From DASQPA01 sp963757335 (GTDB lineage Bacteria; Acidobacteriota; Thermoanaerobaculia; Multivoradales; UBA5704): a DNA stretch of 64,000 bases. The notes below the pieces were generated by a model that saw only the letters and a list, made by a program, of their open reading frames with translations, did not search any database and was not told the DNA's origin. The stretch covers positions 744,001-808,000 of the forward strand of contig CAVWRJ010000008.1 of the NCBI GenBank assembly GCA_963757335.1, in the 5' to 3' direction. Position 1 is the first letter of the stretch. Every line of letters starts with the position of its first letter. Shown one piece after another: positions 61,121 through 64,000 of this stretch. Both the position numbers and the translations under genes were made by a program.

Positions 61121-61791
61121 GGCCTTCCTCCCGGCGCGGCGCTCACCGTACTCCCGGCACTCTCGGCGGCTTGGGCCATGGGCGTAACCCCGTTCTTCAC
61201 CCGATCCCCCTTCTTGACCAGCACCCGGTAGCCGGCCGGTACCACGAGGTCCACCCGCGAGCCGAACTTGATGAGCCCCATCGACTGGCCGCGGCGGACC
61301 GCATCCCCGTCCTTCAGATAGCAGACGACCCGGCGGGCGAGGAGGCCGGCGATCTGCCGCACTCCGACGAGATCGCCGTTCTCGCGCCGGATGACGGTCA
61401 GGTGCTTCTCGTTGACCTCGCCGGCGTCCTCCCGGAAGGCGGCCACCTTGCGGCCGGCGGCGTAGCGCGAGGCGACGACCGCGCCGGTGACCGGCACGCG
61501 CTGGACGTGGATGTCGAAGACCGAGAGGAAGGTGACGATTCGCTGGTGGCGCCCCGGACCGACCTCGGGGTCCTCGATCTCGTCGACGCGGGTGATGAGG
61601 CCGTCCGCCGCGGCGAGGACGACTCCCGCCTCACCCTCGTAGGACCGGTGCGGGTCGCGGAAGAAGAGAAGGATGAGGAACCCGGCGACGAAGAGACCGA
61701 CGCCCCAGCCCGGGTGCCCCAGGGCGAGGAGGACCGCCGCCGCGAGGACGAAGGGGAGGACGAAGGGCCAGGCTTCCTTGGCGAACTTCAT
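61117..61791 (-). CDS. psd: Phosphatidylserine decarboxylase proenzyme
   Basis: This 224-residue protein belongs to the short (type II, PSD-A) family that decarboxylates phosphatidylserine to phosphatidylethanolamine. Two N-terminal membrane helices (about 9-45) precede the core LAAADGLITRVDEIEDPEV, FLSVFDIHVQRVPVTG and the self-cleavage site IKFGSRVD, where Ser becomes the pyruvoyl group. It heads the psd-pssA unit, so the pathway enzymes are made together although in reverse reaction order. Confidence 0.92.
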   Translation of the reverse strand: MKFAKEAWPFVLPFVLAAAVLLALGHPGWGVGLFVAGFLILLFFRDPHRSYEGEAGVVLAAADGLITRVDEIEDPEVGPGRHQRIVTFLSVFDIHVQRVPVTGAVVASRYAAGRKVAAFREDAGEVNEKHLTVIRRENGDLVGVRQIAGLLARRVVCYLKDGDAVRRGQSMGLIKFGSRVDLVVPAGYRVLVKKGDRVKNGVTPMAQAAESAGSTVSAAPGGRP

Positions 61792-61836
61792 GGGCGTCTA
61801 AGTGCGGTCCGGGAGAGGGGCATGGCGCGGATCGTA

Positions 61837-62070
61837 CTACGCGGAGACTCGCGCCTCCCGGTGCGCGCGGACGATCTCCTCCATGCGGTCCTTGAGCGTC
61901 AACTTGTGGAGCTTGAGTTTCTTCTCTTCGATCTCGTCGTCTTGGGAGAGGAGGGATTTCTGGTTGATCTCGTGGAGCCGCTCCTTGCAGGCCAGGTGCT
62001 CGTCGTGCAGGCGGCGGTACTCCTCGTCAGTCTGAATCAATTCCTCCTTGAGCTCGTCCGTCATGGGCAT
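61837..62070 (-). CDS. DUF465 (YdcH-like) small helical protein
   Basis: The 77-residue protein is almost entirely helical and charged, with the DUF465 pattern: DEEYRRLHDEHLACKERLHE then EEKKLKLHKLTLKDRMEEIV. Members are short coiled-coil proteins of unknown function. AAGGAGGTACC lies ahead of the ATG at 62070; a second ATG two codons on is possible. Confidence 0.82.
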   Translation of the reverse strand: MPMTDELKEELIQTDEEYRRLHDEHLACKERLHEINQKSLLSQDDEIEEKKLKLHKLTLKDRMEEIVRAHREARVSA

Positions 62071-62323
62071 GGCCGGTACCTCCTTGGTCGTGGGTCGCGA
62101 CGATGGATAGGAGAGGACGCGGTGGCCGCCGCTCGCGCCCGGAGATCCTCACGATCAGGGCGGCGCTCATCGGCAGACCGGTCCCTTCGCACCCCCCCGC
62201 CGTGGTTGCCGGGCGAGGGGTGCAAGCGGGGTGGAGATGATGTTCAGCATGCCTGCTGGGGTCAGGATAGCACCGGGGTTTGGCCCGGTTCAAGGGAATG
62301 GACGGCACATCCAAAAATCTATG
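62071..62323. other. Gap between the DUF465 and rimI genes
   Basis: A 253-base stretch with no supported gene. It should hold the promoter of the DUF465 gene on the minus strand. I see no clear terminator after rimI and no repeat shared with the rest of the window. Confidence 0.4.
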
Positions 62324-62800
62324 CTAGGCGGATGCCACCGGCCGAGCGTAGACCAGGGCGTCGGAGCCGTCGCGGTAGTAGCCGGGACGCCGTCCCACCC
62401 GCTCGAATCCGAGCTCTTGGTAGAAGGCGATGGCGCCGTCGTTGCTCGTCCGCACTTCCAAGAAGCAGGTTTCAATGCCGGCCGGACGCAGGCGTTCGAT
62501 GCCGCCGGTGACGAGAGCCCGGGCGACCCCGCGCCGGCGCTCGCCGGGCGCCACGGCGAGGCGCAACAGCTCGGCCTCCCCTCCTCCCTTGCGGAAGCTC
62601 GCGTAGCCCGCGGGCGGCAGCCCCTCCGCCCAGACCGCGACGAGGACGAGGGACATCGGGTGGCTGATCTCGTAGGCGAGGAGCTCGCGCGGCCAGGGGT
62701 CGGGAAAGCCGAGCTGCTCCAACCGGACGATGCGCTCCAGGTCGTCGAGCCGAGCGGTGCGGAGGAGGGGGAACGGGAAGAGGGAGGTCTCGGCGCTCAT
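62324..62800 (-). CDS. rimI: Ribosomal-protein-alanine N-acetyltransferase
   Basis: This 158-residue GNAT enzyme acetylates the N terminus of ribosomal protein S18 in the best-known case. LRTARLDDLERIVRLEQLGF, then FPDPWPRELLAYEISHP and the acetyl-CoA motif LRLAVAPGERRRGVARALVT are typical, with FYQELGFERVGRRPGYYRDG near the end. It overlaps tsaB by four bases (ATGA), the usual tsaB-rimI arrangement. Confidence 0.9.
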   Translation of the reverse strand: MSAETSLFPFPLLRTARLDDLERIVRLEQLGFPDPWPRELLAYEISHPMSLVLVAVWAEGLPPAGYASFRKGGGEAELLRLAVAPGERRRGVARALVTGGIERLRPAGIETCFLEVRTSNDGAIAFYQELGFERVGRRPGYYRDGSDALVYARPVASA

Positions 62801-63483
62801 CGCCCGGCTCTCTTCATCGCGAAGGGCCGCGGCGCGGTCACCGCCGGGGGCCGGGCGTAGATCGGGGCGGAGAGGAGCGCCGGGTCCCAGCGTTCCGCCT
62901 TAAGTCTGGCGAGGAGGGGGAGGGCCGCGGGAGCCAGGGGACCGGGCTCGACGAGCCGGGCTCCCGCCGGCCAGCCCGGCAGCTCACCCAGCCGCGAGAT
63001 CCCGAAGCCCACCAGGGTACAGGGAGCGAGCCCGGCGAGCTCCGGCCCCGGAACGAGCGCCATCCCCCGGCCCACGTCCTCGGTCCACTCCTCGACCGCC
63101 CACTCGCCGCGGAGCGAGTCGACCGCCCCCACGGCCCGCCCGAGTTCCGCCGGGGTGGCTGGGGCGAGCGTGGCCAGCACCTGGAGGGTGGGGAGGGTGG
63201 TGGCGGGAGTCCCCAGCGCCTGGTGGAGGCCGAGCACCGTGGCGAGCCCGATGCGGAGGCCGGTGAAGCTTCCCGGCCCGCCCAGGGCGGCGATCCCGGC
63301 GAGCGCCTCCACGTCGAGCCCGGCCTCGGCGAGCACCTCGTCGACCATGGCGAGGAGGAGCGCCGACGAACGCGCGATCTCCCGCGCCCGCATCGCGAGC
63401 ACCGCGGTGTCTCGTCCCACCCTCCCCACGGCCACGCTGACCAGGGGGGAGCCGCTGTCGAGGACCAGGACCGCTCCTTCCAT
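62797..63483 (-). CDS. tsaB: tRNA threonylcarbamoyladenosine biosynthesis protein TsaB
   Basis: The 228-residue protein is an ASKHA-fold partner of TsaD in making t6A at position 37 of ANN-decoding tRNAs. The N-terminal VLVLDSGSPLVSVAVG and the diagnostic ALGGPGSFTGLRIGLATVLG are present. TsaB lacks the metal-binding histidines of TsaD, as here. A TATACT box lies only seven bases before the ATG, so the message may be leaderless. The gene is divergent from a TetR gene with an 83-base gap. Confidence 0.92.
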   Translation of the reverse strand: MEGAVLVLDSGSPLVSVAVGRVGRDTAVLAMRAREIARSSALLLAMVDEVLAEAGLDVEALAGIAALGGPGSFTGLRIGLATVLGLHQALGTPATTLPTLQVLATLAPATPAELGRAVGAVDSLRGEWAVEEWTEDVGRGMALVPGPELAGLAPCTLVGFGISRLGELPGWPAGARLVEPGPLAPAALPLLARLKAERWDPALLSAPIYARPPAVTAPRPFAMKRAGR

Positions 63484-63528
63484 GGACCGGAGTATATCGA
63501 GGAGGGCCTGGCGCGGGCGCGCCGCCCC

Positions 63529-63567
63529 TTGACAGGTTCGAACCACCGTTTCAAACTGTGTTTGAAA
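63529..63567 (+). promoter_or_regulatory. tetR promoter and operator
   Basis: A perfect TTGACA at 63529-63534 is followed by TTTCAAAC-TGT-GTTTGAAA (63549-63567), an exact inverted repeat with eight-base arms ending on the first base of the ATG. It overlaps the expected -10, as autorepressor sites do. Confidence 0.65.
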
Positions 63568-64000
63568 TGGCCAGGACCTCGGTTGCCCCGCTCCCTTTCC
63601 CATCTCTAGAGAACAGCGTCCCCACCCGCCAGAGGCTGCTCGAGGTCGCCGAGCGCCGGTTCGCCGAGCACGGCTACACCGACACCTCGGTGCGCGACAT
63701 CACGGCGGGGGCGGGCTGCAACCTGGCCTCGGTCAACTACCACTTCGGCGGCAAGGAACAGCTCTACCTGGAGATCTTCCGCCGCCGGCTGGGCCGGATG
63801 CGCGAGGAGCGCCTGGCGAGCCTCCGGGAGATCCGCTGCGAGGCGGAGGACGGGACCGCCTGGAGATCCTCCTGCACTCCTTCGTCCTCGCCTTCCTCGC
63901 CCCCTTCAAGGCGCCGGGCGAGGGGCGGCTCTGGGTCCAGCTCATGTGGCGCGAGCTGTCGGAGCCCCACCTGCCGCGGGGTCTCTTCACCGCGGAGATC
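63567..64000 (+). CDS. TetR-family regulator, partial and frameshifted
   Basis: The gene runs off the window end. The N-terminal HTH is clear: RQRLLEVAERRFAEHGYTDT, SVRDITAGAGCNLASVNYHF and GGKEQLYLEIF. The frame moves by -1 near 63850-63856 (after EAEDG), after which DRLEILLHSFVLAFLAPFKA, then LWVQLMWRELSEPH continue a normal ligand-binding domain of the CerR/DUF1956-like type. The break lies in a GC-rich run and is probably an error. It likely represses itself and perhaps a downstream efflux or similar gene beyond the window. Confidence 0.8.
   Translation, partial: MARTSVAPLPFPSLENSVPTRQRLLEVAERRFAEHGYTDTSVRDITAGAGCNLASVNYHFGGKEQLYLEIFRRRLGRMREERLASLREIRCEAEDGTAWRSSCTPSSSPSSPPSRRRARGGSGSSSCGASCRSPTCRGVSSPRR

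Overview
The window is about 64 kb of GC-rich bacterial chromosome carrying roughly 55 genes, with no rRNA, tRNA, prophage or insertion sequence that I could recognise. Gene content (an imuA-imuB mutasome pair, LhgO, a large 2-oxoacid dehydrogenase operon, a DUF5916 beta-barrel protein, phosphatidylserine synthase and decarboxylase, several small toxin-antitoxin loci, secreted proteins of unknown function) and the very high GC are compatible with an Acidobacteriota genome of the Thermoanaerobaculia kind. That assignment is an inference from gene content only; no marker gene proves it.

Layout. 1-2.2 kb: a DUF2442/DUF4160 pair, a metallo-beta-lactamase-fold hydrolase and a DoxX-like membrane protein. 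2.3-7.4 kb: a four-gene 2-oxoacid dehydrogenase operon (E3, E1 alpha, E1 beta, E2) closed by a textbook terminator. 7.5-16.4 kb: a decayed toxin-antitoxin remnant, a secreted protein, imuB and imuA, pdxH, lhgO, a small exported protein and an exported amidase. 16.4-23 kb: a GT39-like membrane glycosyltransferase, oligoendopeptidase F, a double-HTH protein and a cyclic-peptide-type ABC exporter. 23-29.8 kb: a tightly overlapping operon for an unknown glycan or glycoconjugate (HD protein, CgeB-type glycosyltransferase, NDP-sugar pyrophosphorylase, glycosidase-like protein, PIG-L deacetylase, GT4, FemAB/GNAT-like transferase), convergent with inositol-3-phosphate synthase. 31.1-31.5 kb: a striking array of 18 units of 21 bp directly behind the inositol-phosphate-synthase promoter. 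31.6-35 kb: YbjQ, a 56-residue lanthipeptide-like precursor, two TPR-like proteins and a Phd antitoxin with a broken toxin. 35-40 kb: an SbcD/SbcC-like (YhaO/YhaN) pair. 40-46.4 kb: a serine hydrolase, NfeD plus slipin, a SPOR protein and Lnt. 46.4-52.3 kb: mazEF, prfB with its programmed frameshift, two glycosyltransferases and a NUDIX hydrolase. 52.3-59.3 kb: a DUF5916 protein, an alpha/beta hydrolase, a TPM protein, a tandem-repeat protein resembling a histone-fold doublet, a secreted protein and a Uma2 protein. 59.3-64 kb: a catalytic-Cys-less aspartate-semialdehyde-dehydrogenase-like gene with pssA and psd, DUF465, rimI-tsaB, and the start of a TetR gene.

About a dozen genes are interrupted by single-base frameshifts, mostly in G/C-rich or homopolymer runs, while the protein on both sides remains well conserved. 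I treat most as sequence or assembly errors and annotate each gene across the break. The prfB frameshift is different: it is the classical programmed +1 site. Genes are often linked by 4-base start/stop overlaps (ATGA, TTGA, GTGA, CTGA), so operons are easy to follow.

The items most worth following up are the 21-bp phased repeat array beside ino1, the tandem histone-fold-like protein at 56.6 kb, the orphan class I lanthipeptide-like precursor at 32.06 kb, and the glycoconjugate operon whose PIG-L gene carries an in-frame palindromic repeat insertion.
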